Positions 1 through 8,548 of a DNA stretch of 64,000 nt are shown piece after piece. The position numbers were made by a program, and so were the translations under genes. Source of the DNA: an uncultured Clostridia bacterium (GTDB taxonomy: Bacteria; Bacillota; Clostridia; Christensenellales; Aristaeellaceae); assembly GCA_934662505.1 (NCBI GenBank), contig CAKUKE010000007.1, forward strand, positions 1 to 64,000, written 5' to 3'. Under the pieces are notes generated by a model that had not been told where the DNA came from, searched no databases, and saw only the letters and a program-made list of their open reading frames with translations. Within the stretch, counting starts at the first letter, position 1; each line of letters opens with the position of its first letter.

Positions 1-453
1 TACAAGGACGGAGTGGTCTACCACAACTCCGGCTGGATTATGGAAGACAACTACCGTATCGATTTCACCGAAGCGGGAACCTACACCATGACGGTCAAGG
101 TGCAGGATGCGAAGGGCAACAAGACAGACTGGGTGGAATGCACCAAGACGGTGGTCAAAGCATCCGCTGCGGTAACTGCCCCCACAGTGAAGGTGTCCGG
201 CAAGTACACGGAGCGTGAACCCGGTCAGCCCAACCGCTATTATGCGACCGCGCAGGGCGGAACCGCGCCTTATACCTACTACTTCCGTCTGTATAAGGAC
301 GGTGTTGTCTACCACAACTCCGGCTGGATCACCGTGGACAACTACCGTATCGATTTCACCGAAGCGGGCACGTATACCATGACCGTCAAAGTGCAGGATG
401 CGAAGGGCAACAAGTCGGACTGGGTGGAATGCACCAAGACGGCGGTTCAATAA
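1..453 (+). CDS. C-terminal part of a repeat-containing surface protein (partial)
   Basis: The reading frame is open from the first base of the window, so the gene begins upstream; only about 150 residues are visible. They contain one complete and one partial copy of a repeat of about 97 residues (291 bp), recognised by the shared segments YHNSGW, DNYRIDFTEAGTYTMTVKVQDA and DWVECTKT broken by a few substitutions. The segment pattern (aromatic, alternating hydrophobic, ending TVKVQDAKGN) is typical of PKD/Ig-like beta-sandwich modules of bacterial surface or secreted proteins. No anchor motif follows; the protein ends shortly after the last repeat. Its function beyond an extracellular, repetitive role cannot be told. 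Confidence 0.7.
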   Translation, partial: YKDGVVYHNSGWIMEDNYRIDFTEAGTYTMTVKVQDAKGNKTDWVECTKTVVKASAAVTAPTVKVSGKYTEREPGQPNRYYATAQGGTAPYTYYFRLYKDGVVYHNSGWITVDNYRIDFTEAGTYTMTVKVQDAKGNKSDWVECTKTAVQ

Positions 454-480
454 AACAGCTGCGCCGGAACACTACGGCAG

Positions 481-508
481 CCCGAGGGTCGATCCTCGGG
501 CTTTTTTC
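481..508 (+). terminator. Rho-independent terminator after the surface protein gene
   Basis: The inverted repeat CCCGAGG/CCTCGGG, with a six-base loop, is followed directly by a CTTTTTTC run. It lies 27 bases after the stop codon. Confidence 0.9.
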
Positions 509-568
509 ATGTCTGCGGTTGAAAAAAGGAGAAAAAAAGGGGGGAGAAACGCTGTACGTCGAATTTTC

Positions 569-597
569 TTGACGGAAAGGGGGACGGATAGTATAAT
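569..597 (+). promoter_or_regulatory. Sigma-A type promoter for the secD-like gene
   Basis: TTGACG (569-574) and TATAAT (592-597) are separated by 17 bases. The next gene starts about 60 bases downstream. Confidence 0.85.
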
Positions 598-660
598 AAA
601 AACAGTTTAATCAGACGGAGACGGTTTGCACCCTCCGGTATGAGAGGAAGAGATTTCAGT

Positions 661-1938
661 ATGGCTCAGAAAACCCGCAAACCCATGACCAGCCGCGGCA
701 AGGGCATTATCGCGCTGGCAGTGCTCATGATCATCACGCTTGCCCTGTCCTGGCTTGCCATTGCCGGCGTGAAGCTGGACGGCGAGGGCGTGTCCTACCT
801 GCAGGGCTGGCTGCCCGTGACCGAGCGCAACGCCACCGAGGCGCTGCCCGCCAGCCTGCAGCTGGGCGGCGGCACCAGCGTGGATTATGTATACGAGCCC
901 GCCGAGGGCGTGACTGCGCAGGATGTGGCGGACGTGCTTTCCGCCCGGCTGCGTCATTACGGCGCGACCGGTTTTGCCGTAGAAGTGACGGGCGACAACA
1001 CCGTCCGCGTGTCGCTGCCCAACACCAGCGATCTGGATATGCTCAAGACCCTGCTGGTCAGCGTGGGTCAGATCAACTTTACCGATGCGGACGGCAACGT
1101 GCTGTTTGACAACAACGACATTGCCTCCGCCGATGTGCAGGTGTCCGGCGGCTATTCCTTCCTGCAGGTGAAAATGACCGAAGAAGGCAAGGCCAAGCTG
1201 ACCGAAGCGACGGAAAAATGCATGGGCAAGACCATGCCCATCGTGCTGGACGGCGAGCAGCTGGCTGCGCCCCAGGTGGATGAAGTGAACACCACCGGCG
1301 GCATGAGCCTGTCCTTTGGCTTCACCGAAAGCGCGACCCGTGCGATTGCCGCCATGATGGCCGGCAAGGCGCTGCCCCTCAAGGTGTCCGACGCCACCGA
1401 GTCCGTGGCCGCTGCGACCTCCCAGAACCTGCTCAAGGCGGTGCTCATCGTGCTGTGGGCGGTGTTTGCCGTTGCCTGCGTGGTCATGGTGGTGCGCTAC
1501 CGTGCTGCGGGTCTGGCCGGCGTGTGGACCCTGTGGGTCTATATGCTGATCTTCTTCTTCCTGCTGGCGACGGTGGCCATGCCGGTGATGAATCTGGCCG
1601 TGTGGGCGGCCGCGCTGGTGGGCGTGCTGCTGGCGGCGTATGTGTGTCTGCGTCAGCTGCGGGGCATGGCGCTGGCTGTGGCGGACGGCCGTGACGGCCG
1701 CGGCGCGGTGCGGCTGGGCTTCCACACTTCTCTGAAGGACGCGTGGCTGGCGCACGGCGTGGCGCTTGTCCTGTCCCTGCTGCTGATGATCTTTGCCGTC
1801 ACCCGGCCTCTGGGCTACACGCTGGCGACTGCGGTGGTGTCCAGCGCCTTTGCGTGCATGGGTCTGATGCGCTGGTTTGTGCCCTGTCTGGTGTGCGCGG
1901 CCGGCGGAAACGCCGCCGCCGTGTCCGGGAAGCGCTAA
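661..1938 (+). CDS. SecD-like protein translocase subunit, divergent, without SecF
   Basis: This 425-residue membrane protein has one N-terminal membrane segment, a large extracytoplasmic region with SecD P1-type sequence (LQLGGGTSVDY, and later GKTMPIVLDGEQLAAPQV), then about five membrane segments. SecD normally works with SecF and SecYEG, using the proton gradient to help late steps of protein export. The ATG at 661 is chosen because AGAGGAAGAG lies 10 bases upstream; an in-frame ATG at 640 overlaps that site. Two oddities: the DANV-type motif usual in SecD membrane segment 4 is not visible, and no secF follows; recJ comes next after a terminator. In many Clostridia secD-secF-recJ are adjacent, so this looks like a reduced version of that locus. 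Confidence 0.75.
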   Translation: MAQKTRKPMTSRGKGIIALAVLMIITLALSWLAIAGVKLDGEGVSYLQGWLPVTERNATEALPASLQLGGGTSVDYVYEPAEGVTAQDVADVLSARLRHYGATGFAVEVTGDNTVRVSLPNTSDLDMLKTLLVSVGQINFTDADGNVLFDNNDIASADVQVSGGYSFLQVKMTEEGKAKLTEATEKCMGKTMPIVLDGEQLAAPQVDEVNTTGGMSLSFGFTESATRAIAAMMAGKALPLKVSDATESVAAATSQNLLKAVLIVLWAVFAVACVVMVVRYRAAGLAGVWTLWVYMLIFFFLLATVAMPVMNLAVWAAALVGVLLAAYVCLRQLRGMALAVADGRDGRGAVRLGFHTSLKDAWLAHGVALVLSLLLMIFAVTRPLGYTLATAVVSSAFACMGLMRWFVPCLVCAAGGNAAAVSGKR

Positions 1939-1949
1939 ACGTTTTTTCA

Positions 1950-1985
1950 GGGTGCCGGAGCCGTTTTCCGTCCGGCACCCTTTTT
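1950..1985 (+). terminator. Terminator after the secD-like gene
   Basis: The perfect 9-bp stem GGGTGCCGG/CCGGCACCC is followed by TTTTT. It ends only about 30 bases before recJ, so recJ must rely on read-through or a promoter not recognised here. Confidence 0.9.
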
Positions 1986-2014
1986 GTATTCTTTTTTAGA
2001 AGGGAGGAAGGGGT

Positions 2015-4336
2015 GTGCTGCAGCGTTTTGTCCGCCGTGGAGAGACAGATGGTCCCCGCCTGCCGGGCGCGCCGGCGTGGCTGAGTCGCGTGCTGGGCGC
2101 CCGCGGCATTCAGGATGAGGCCGCCGCGCAGGCATATCTGAACCCTTCCTTCGACCAGATTTTTCCGCCGGCGACCCTGCCCGGCGTTCCGGCGGCGGCG
2201 GAACGCATACGCACATGGCGGGAGCGGGGGCTCCGGGCGGCGGTGTACGGCGATTACGATGTGGACGGCGTGTGCGCGTCCGTCATCATGGTGGCGGCGC
2301 TGCGTCAGGCGGGGGTGGACGCGTTTCCCTACATTCCCGACCGGCACGAGGAGGGATACGGCCTCAACGAAAGCGCCGTCCGGGCGCTGTCGGCGCGCTG
2401 TGAGGCGCTGTTGACCGTGGACTGCGGCGTGACCAGCGTCGGGGAGGTGGCGCTGGCGCGGGAGATGGGCATGGAGGTCATTGTGACCGATCACCATCAT
2501 CTGCCCGAAAAACTGCCTCCGGCGGATACGCTGGTCTCCCCCCTGCTGCCGGGCAGCCCCTATCCCTTCCTGTGCGGCGCGGGGGTGGCGTGGAAGGTGG
2601 CGTGGGCGCTGTGCGGAGAGGCCTTCGCACGGTCGATGATGGACGTGTGCGCGCTGGCTACGGTGGCTGATCTGGTGCCGCTGACGGGTGAAAACCGCGC
2701 CCTGACCGCGCTGGGGCTGCAGGCGTGCCGGGATACCCGCCGGGAAGGGCTGCTGGCGCTGTGCCGGGTGGCGGGGCTGGATGTGAAAAAGCTGACCAGC
2801 GAAAGCGTGGCCTATCAGCTGGCGCCCCGCCTCAACGCGGCGGGAAGGCTGGAAAGCGCCATGGACGCCTACCGTCTCCTGACCAGCACAGAAATGGGCG
2901 AGAGCAACCGTCTGGCGCTGAAGCTGGGCGAAATGAACGCCCGCCGCCGCGCGGAAGAAGGACGGGTGCTGCTGGAAGCGGACGCGCAGGTGCAAAAGAT
3001 GGATCTGACCGCGCTGCGGGCGATTGTGACCGTGGGCGAGGACTGGGACAGCGGCGTGGTCGGGCTGGCGGCGGGGCGGCTGGCGGAAAAATACGCTTAC
3101 CCTGCGGTAGCGCTGACCCGTACGGGGGACGGACGGTGCGTCGGCTCGGCGCGCAGCGCCTGCGGGGTGGATCTGTACCGGGCACTGAGCGATTGCGGCG
3201 ATATTTTCATCCGCTTCGGGGGGCACCGTCAGGCGGCGGGGATGACTCTGACGGAGGAAAACGTGCCTCTCCTGCGGGAGCGGCTGTCGGCTGCGGTGGC
3301 GGAGCAGCTGGGCGGACAGGCGCCCATGGCGCAGACCGAGTATGACGCGGACATGACCCTGAAGGAAGCGACGCTGGAGGCGGTGGCCTGCATGGCGCGG
3401 CTGGAGCCCTTCGGCATGGAGAACCCGGCGCCCCGGTTCCGCTTTACGGGGCTGGAGCCGGTGGCGCTGCGGGCGGTGGGCGCGGACGGCGCGCACCTTA
3501 AGTGCACCTTCCGTCAGGACGGAGACCTGCGGGACGGCATTTTCTTCCGGGGCGGCGCGTATCTCCGCGCGCCGGAGGGTCGGATGGACGCAGTGGGCGT
3601 GCCCGGCGTGAACGAGTATCAGGGCAGGCGCACTGTCCAATTGCAGGTGCGGGCGCTGGCGCTGCGCCCGGAAACGGCGGCGGAAAATCCGTGGCGGGAA
3701 AGAACGTCGTTTTTGCAGGAAATGTGTCGGTGGACGGAGAATAAATTCCCGTTTACCCCTCCGCCTGTCACCGGGGAGGAGCCGCCCGAGGGATGGGTTC
3801 AGGCGGCGCAGGGTACGCTGCTGGTGTGCCGCCGTATGGCGACGGCGCGGGCACTGTGGGTGAAATATCCCCATCTGGCCTTTGAAACGGGCGACTGCAC
3901 CGACCCCCGGGCGTACAGCGCGGTGGGCGTGTGGCTGGGGGACGTGTCGCCCCGGTTCCGCCGGGTGCTTTTGTGCGACGGTTCGGCCGGTGCGCCGGAG
4001 GCGGCGTACTGGCAGGCACGGTGCCCGGGCGCGCAGGTGCGGGCGCTGAACGGCCGGGGCGCGGAGGCGCTCATGGCGGATCTGCGGGTCACCCTGCCCC
4101 AGCTGCGGGAAGTCTACCGTGCGCTGCGCCGCAGGGGCGGCGGCGGGGCGGAGGACATGGCGGCGGAAACGGGGCTTGAACCCATCCGGTGCCTGAGCGC
4201 GTTTTACATGCTGGCGCAGATGGGGCTGATTTCGGTATCGGAAACAACGGGCGCCGCGGCGCTTTTGCAGAGCAGAAAGTGCGAGGCGGAGGACAGCCCC
4301 CTGTTCCGGCTTTTATCCGGCGGGTGTGGAGCATGA
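2015..4336 (+). CDS. recJ: Single-stranded-DNA-specific exonuclease RecJ
   Basis: RecJ degrades single-stranded DNA 5' to 3' in RecF-pathway recombination, base excision and mismatch repair. The DHH-family signature is clear: DYDVDG at residues about 80-85, VDCG, and TDHHH near residue 157, followed by the GAGVAWK segment and a DHHA1-type region with FGGHRQAAG. The length of 773 residues fits Firmicute RecJ proteins, which carry a C-terminal extension. The start is GTG at 2015, with GGGAGG about 6-8 bases upstream. It is followed after 51 bases by the (p)ppGpp synthetase gene, a frequent recJ-relA order in Clostridia; the apt gene often found between them is absent. Confidence 0.95.
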   Translation: MLQRFVRRGETDGPRLPGAPAWLSRVLGARGIQDEAAAQAYLNPSFDQIFPPATLPGVPAAAERIRTWRERGLRAAVYGDYDVDGVCASVIMVAALRQAGVDAFPYIPDRHEEGYGLNESAVRALSARCEALLTVDCGVTSVGEVALAREMGMEVIVTDHHHLPEKLPPADTLVSPLLPGSPYPFLCGAGVAWKVAWALCGEAFARSMMDVCALATVADLVPLTGENRALTALGLQACRDTRREGLLALCRVAGLDVKKLTSESVAYQLAPRLNAAGRLESAMDAYRLLTSTEMGESNRLALKLGEMNARRRAEEGRVLLEADAQVQKMDLTALRAIVTVGEDWDSGVVGLAAGRLAEKYAYPAVALTRTGDGRCVGSARSACGVDLYRALSDCGDIFIRFGGHRQAAGMTLTEENVPLLRERLSAAVAEQLGGQAPMAQTEYDADMTLKEATLEAVACMARLEPFGMENPAPRFRFTGLEPVALRAVGADGAHLKCTFRQDGDLRDGIFFRGGAYLRAPEGRMDAVGVPGVNEYQGRRTVQLQVRALALRPETAAENPWRERTSFLQEMCRWTENKFPFTPPPVTGEEPPEGWVQAAQGTLLVCRRMATARALWVKYPHLAFETGDCTDPRAYSAVGVWLGDVSPRFRRVLLCDGSAGAPEAAYWQARCPGAQVRALNGRGAEALMADLRVTLPQLREVYRALRRRGGGGAEDMAAETGLEPIRCLSAFYMLAQMGLISVSETTGAAALLQSRKCEAEDSPLFRLLSGGCGA

Positions 4337-4387
4337 AAAAGACGAAAACAGCAGGCGAGAAACGAACGGTAAAGGAGGCTTTCCGGG

Positions 4388-6580
4388 ATGGCGTATTCGG
4401 CCTATGAGTGCCTGACGATCGAGCAGATCTGCGCACGGGTGGAAAAGGCGTACCCGGGCGGCAGCGCGCTGGTGGAAAAGGCCTACCATTTTGCGGACAG
4501 GGCGCATGCGGGGCAGGTGCGCAAAAGCGGCGAGCCCTACATCAGCCATCCGCTGTATGTGGCCAGCATACTGACCGAACTGATGATCGATCCGCCCACC
4601 ATTGCGGCGGCCTTTCTGCACGATACGGTGGAGGACTGCGAAAACGTCACCCTGCAGACCATTCAGACGGAGTTTTCCGACGAGGTGGCCCGGCTGGTGG
4701 ACGGCGTGACCAAGCTGTCCCAATTGGACTTTGCCGACCGGGAGGAACAGCAGGCCGAATCCCTGCGGAAAATGATCCTTGCCATGAGCAAGGACATCCG
4801 TGTGGTGCTGATCAAGCTGGCCGACCGGCTGCACAACATGCGCACCCTGCGCTTTCAGCCGCCGGAGCGGCAGGTGGCCATCGCCCGGGAAACGCTGGAT
4901 ATCTACGCGCCGCTGGCGCACCGGCTGGGCGTGTACGCCATCAAGCAGGAACTGGAGGATCTGGCGCTGCGCTACATCGACCCGGAAGGGTATCAGGACG
5001 TGGCGAAAAAGGTGGGCATGAAGCGGGCGGAACGGGAGGAAAACATCAAGCTGGTCATTTCCGAACTGTCCCAGAAGCTGACCGAGGCCGGCATCCACTT
5101 TGACATCGACGGCCGTCCCAAGCACCTGTATTCCATTTATCGGAAAATGGTGCTGCAGAACAAGCCCTTCGACCAGATCTACGACCTGATCGCCATTCGG
5201 GTGATCGTGGACACCATTCCGGACTGCTACACGGTGCTGGGCATCGTGCATACCCTGTGGAATCAGGTGCCCGGGCGCTTCAAGGACTATATTTCCGTGC
5301 CCAAGGCCAACATGTACCGTTCGCTGCATACCACGGTCATCGGCGGACGGCGCATCCCCTTCCCCTTTGAGATCCAGATCCGCACCTGGGAAATGCACCG
5401 GGTGGCCGAGTACGGCATTGCCGCCCACTGGCGCTACAAGGAGGGCGGCGGCGCCAACGACGACCTGGATCAGAAGCTGTACTGGCTGCGGCAGATCCTG
5501 GACTGGCAGAGCGAGACCCGGGACAGCCATGAATTTATCGACAGCCTGAAGACCGACCTGTTTTCCGAGGAGGTCTTCCTGTTTACCCCCAAGGGGGACA
5601 TTGTGTCCATGCAGCGGGGGGCGACGCCGCTGGACTTTGCCTACCGCATCCATTCCCATGTGGGCAACGCCTGCGTGGGCGCGAAGGTGAACGGCAAAAT
5701 GGTGCCGCTGGATACGGAGCTGCGCACCGGCGACCGGGTGGAGATCATCACCTCCAGCGCGGCCAAGGGTCCCAGCATGGACTGGCTCAAGGTGGTCAAG
5801 ACCCAGCAGGCCAAGGCGAAAATCCGCCAGTTTTTCAAGCGGGAACTGCGGGGCGAAAACGTGGCCCGCGGCAAGGACATGCTGGATAAGGAAGCCCACC
5901 GCCGGGGCGTGAAGCTGGGTGAATACACCAAGCCTGAGTATTACGAGCCCCTTTTGAAAAAATACATGTTCCAGGATCTGGACGACCTGTACGGCGCCAT
6001 CGGCTACGGCGGCGTGGCGGCGGTGTACGTGCTGACCCGTCTGATGGACGAAAAGCAGAAGCGGGAAGAAAAGGCCGCGCCCAAGCTGCCCCCTGCGCTG
6101 CCGGAGGTGAACGCCGCGCCCGTGCATGCGGGCAAGCCCACCCACGGCGTCTACGTGGAAGGCAATTCCGACATGCTGGTGCGTTTTGCCCGGTGCTGCA
6201 ACCCGGTGCCCGGCGACGACATTGTGGGCTACATCACCCGGGGGCGGGGCGTGACGGTGCACAAGGCCGACTGTGTCAACGCCCTGCACACCGAGCCGGA
6301 GCGGGCGGTGGCCGTGTCCTGGGCCAGCTCGGAAACGGGTACCTTCACCGCCAACATCCAGATCATCTGCTACGATCATCCCTCCCTGCTGGGCGAATTG
6401 TCCGTGTTCTTCGACGAGGTCAACCTGCCCATGACGGCCATGTCCGTCAAGATCAACAGAAACAAGACCGTCACCATTACCATGACGGTGAAGGTGCTCT
6501 CCCGCGAGCAGCTGGACAGCGCGCTCAACAAACTGTACCGCCGGTCGGACGTGATCGAGGCCTACCGGAGCAACGCGTAG
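4388..6580 (+). CDS. relA: Bifunctional (p)ppGpp synthetase/hydrolase (Rel/SpoT family)
   Basis: The enzyme makes and degrades the stringent-response alarmone (p)ppGpp. The 730 residues follow the full-length Rel order. The N-terminal HD hydrolase has HDTVED near residues 77-82, which argues for an active hydrolase. The synthetase domain has RVIVDT and YRSLHTTV. A TGS domain begins around VFLFTPKGD, a middle region contains CCNPVPGD, and the C-terminal ACT domain spans about residues 655-725. The ATG at 4388 is preceded by AAAGGAGG. It sits between recJ and prfC in the same direction with short gaps, so co-transcription is likely. Confidence 0.96.
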   Translation: MAYSAYECLTIEQICARVEKAYPGGSALVEKAYHFADRAHAGQVRKSGEPYISHPLYVASILTELMIDPPTIAAAFLHDTVEDCENVTLQTIQTEFSDEVARLVDGVTKLSQLDFADREEQQAESLRKMILAMSKDIRVVLIKLADRLHNMRTLRFQPPERQVAIARETLDIYAPLAHRLGVYAIKQELEDLALRYIDPEGYQDVAKKVGMKRAEREENIKLVISELSQKLTEAGIHFDIDGRPKHLYSIYRKMVLQNKPFDQIYDLIAIRVIVDTIPDCYTVLGIVHTLWNQVPGRFKDYISVPKANMYRSLHTTVIGGRRIPFPFEIQIRTWEMHRVAEYGIAAHWRYKEGGGANDDLDQKLYWLRQILDWQSETRDSHEFIDSLKTDLFSEEVFLFTPKGDIVSMQRGATPLDFAYRIHSHVGNACVGAKVNGKMVPLDTELRTGDRVEIITSSAAKGPSMDWLKVVKTQQAKAKIRQFFKRELRGENVARGKDMLDKEAHRRGVKLGEYTKPEYYEPLLKKYMFQDLDDLYGAIGYGGVAAVYVLTRLMDEKQKREEKAAPKLPPALPEVNAAPVHAGKPTHGVYVEGNSDMLVRFARCCNPVPGDDIVGYITRGRGVTVHKADCVNALHTEPERAVAVSWASSETGTFTANIQIICYDHPSLLGELSVFFDEVNLPMTAMSVKINRNKTVTITMTVKVLSREQLDSALNKLYRRSDVIEAYRSNA

Positions 6581-6639
6581 CGTGACGCCCCGCGGCCACG
6601 TCCCCATGAACCGACGAAACAGGAAAAGAGGAAAAAAGC

Positions 6640-8238
6640 ATGTCTTTACACGATGAAATCACGAGACGGCGAACCTTCGCCATCATCAGTCACCCGGATG
6701 CGGGCAAGACGACCCTGACGGAGAAGCTGCTGCTCTACGGCGGCGCCATCCGGCAGGCCGGTTCCGTGCGCGCCCGGCGGGCGGAGCGCCACGCCACCTC
6801 CGACTGGATGGAAATAGAAAAGCAGCGCGGCATTTCCGTCACGTCCAGCGCCATGATGTTCTCCTTTGACGGATATCACATCAACATTCTGGATACCCCC
6901 GGCCATCAGGACTTTTCCGAGGATACCTACCGTGTGCTGGTGGCGGCGGACAGCGCCGTCATGCTCATTGACGCCGCCAAGGGCGTGGAGGAGCAAACCA
7001 TCAAGCTGTTCAAGGTGTGCCGCATGCGGAACATTCCCATTTTCACATTTGTGAACAAAATGGACCGCGCCAGCAAGGATCCCTTTGAGCTGATGGAGGA
7101 GATCGAGCATGTGCTGGGCATCCGCGCCTGTCCGGTCAACTGGCCCATCGGCGTGGACGGCGACTTTCAGGGCGTGTACCACCGGGACGAAAAGACGGTG
7201 GAGCTCTACATGGGCGGCGACCACGGCAAGAACAAGGTGCAGAAAACGGTCATCGGGCTGGACGACCCTGCGCTGGAGGGCGCGCTGAGCGAGCACTACA
7301 GAAAACGGCTGCGGGACGAGGTGGAACTGCTGGACGAGGCGGGTGACGCCTTTGATCTGGACGCAGTGCGGCGGGGCGAATTGACCCCCATGTTCTTCGG
7401 CAGCGCGGTGACCAACTTCGGCGTGGAACCGTTTCTGTACCGTTTCCTGCGCTACACCACGCCCCCGACGCCCCGGGAGAGCGATCAGGGCGAGATCGAC
7501 CCGGAGGACGAGCGTTTCTCCGGCTTCATCTTCAAAATTCAGGCCAACATGAACCCCGCCCACCGGGATCGTCTGGCATTTCTGCGGGTGGTCAGCGGCA
7601 CGTTCCGCAAGGGGATGACCGTGTGGCACTCGGGCACGGGCAGGGAAATGCAGGTGAAGCAGCCCCAGCAGTTCATGGCGGATGAGCACGAGGGGGTGGA
7701 GGAAGCTTACCCCGGCGATATCATCGGCCTGTTCGACCCGGGGGTCTACCGTCTGGGCGACACGCTGGCGCAGGGGCGCAGGTTCCGCTTCGACAAAATT
7801 CCCGTATTCGCGCCCGAACGGTTTGCCCGGGTGCGTCCCATGGACAGCATGAAGCGCAAGCAGTTCCAGAAGGGCATCACCCAGCTGGCGGAGGAAGGCG
7901 CCATTCAGACCTTCAAGCGCACGGAAACGGGGCTGGAGGAATTCATCGTGGGCGTGGTGGGCGAATTGCAGTTCGACGTGCTCACCTACCGGCTCAAGAG
8001 CGAATACGGCGTGGATCTGGTGATGGATCGCATGCCCTACCGTTTCGTCCGCTGGGTGGCGGAAAGCGCGCGGAGCGTGGATGAATTGCAACTGACCTCC
8101 ACCACCGCCCGCGGCTTCGACAGCCATGAAAACCCCGTGCTGTTCTTTGAAAACGATTGGTCCATCCGCCTGGCGGAGGAAAAGAATAAAAATCTGCGTC
8201 TGTCTGATATTGCGCCCCGTCTGAGCGGGGAGAACTGA
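6640..8238 (+). CDS. prfC: Peptide chain release factor 3
   Basis: RF3 is a GTPase that removes RF1/RF2 from ribosomes after termination. The G1 motif SHPDAGKTT is at residues 17-25. DTPGHQDF (G3) and NKMDR (G4) follow, all embedded in RF3-specific sequence such as RARRAERHATSDWMEIEKQRGISV. Its 532 residues are the normal length for RF3 and shorter than EF-G. An AAGAGGAAAAAA site lies before the ATG. It follows the Rel gene by 59 bases and precedes an ACT-domain gene by 13 bases. Confidence 0.96.
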   Translation: MSLHDEITRRRTFAIISHPDAGKTTLTEKLLLYGGAIRQAGSVRARRAERHATSDWMEIEKQRGISVTSSAMMFSFDGYHINILDTPGHQDFSEDTYRVLVAADSAVMLIDAAKGVEEQTIKLFKVCRMRNIPIFTFVNKMDRASKDPFELMEEIEHVLGIRACPVNWPIGVDGDFQGVYHRDEKTVELYMGGDHGKNKVQKTVIGLDDPALEGALSEHYRKRLRDEVELLDEAGDAFDLDAVRRGELTPMFFGSAVTNFGVEPFLYRFLRYTTPPTPRESDQGEIDPEDERFSGFIFKIQANMNPAHRDRLAFLRVVSGTFRKGMTVWHSGTGREMQVKQPQQFMADEHEGVEEAYPGDIIGLFDPGVYRLGDTLAQGRRFRFDKIPVFAPERFARVRPMDSMKRKQFQKGITQLAEEGAIQTFKRTETGLEEFIVGVVGELQFDVLTYRLKSEYGVDLVMDRMPYRFVRWVAESARSVDELQLTSTTARGFDSHENPVLFFENDWSIRLAEEKNKNLRLSDIAPRLSGEN

Positions 8239-8251
8239 GGAGGATAAAACC

Positions 8252-8533
8252 ATGGAAAACGTATCCCGCGCCATCGTTACCGTCATGGGCCGCGACCGGA
8301 AGGGCATCATCGCCCGGGTCAGCGACGTGGTGTACCGTCACAACGTCAACATTCTGGACATTGCCCAGACCGTCATGGACGGTTACTTCAACATGACCAT
8401 GCTGGTGGATATCACCGCGCCCGACTGCCGTTTCAGCGAGCTGTCCGATGACCTGAACCGTCTGGGCGAGGAGCTGGGCGTGCAGATCCGGGCGCAGAAG
8501 AGCGAAATCTTCGACGCCATGTACAGGGTGTAA
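8252..8533 (+). CDS. ACT domain-containing protein (UPF0237 family)
   Basis: This 93-residue protein is a single ACT domain, with the start RAIVTVMGRDRKGIIARVS typical of UPF0237. ACT domains usually bind small ligands, often amino acids, and regulate a partner. It is immediately followed, after 15 bases, by the UPF0210 gene, and the two families are commonly adjacent in Firmicutes and Archaea, so they probably act together. The ligand and partner reaction are unknown. The start ATG is preceded by GAGGAGG. Confidence 0.9.
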   Translation: MENVSRAIVTVMGRDRKGIIARVSDVVYRHNVNILDIAQTVMDGYFNMTMLVDITAPDCRFSELSDDLNRLGEELGVQIRAQKSEIFDAMYRV

Positions 8534-8548
8534 GACGGGAGGCAGGGT

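Noticed and set aside
4333..4407. Short frame overlapping the recJ stop and relA start
   Set aside because: 24 codons without its own ribosome-binding site; the site present serves relA.
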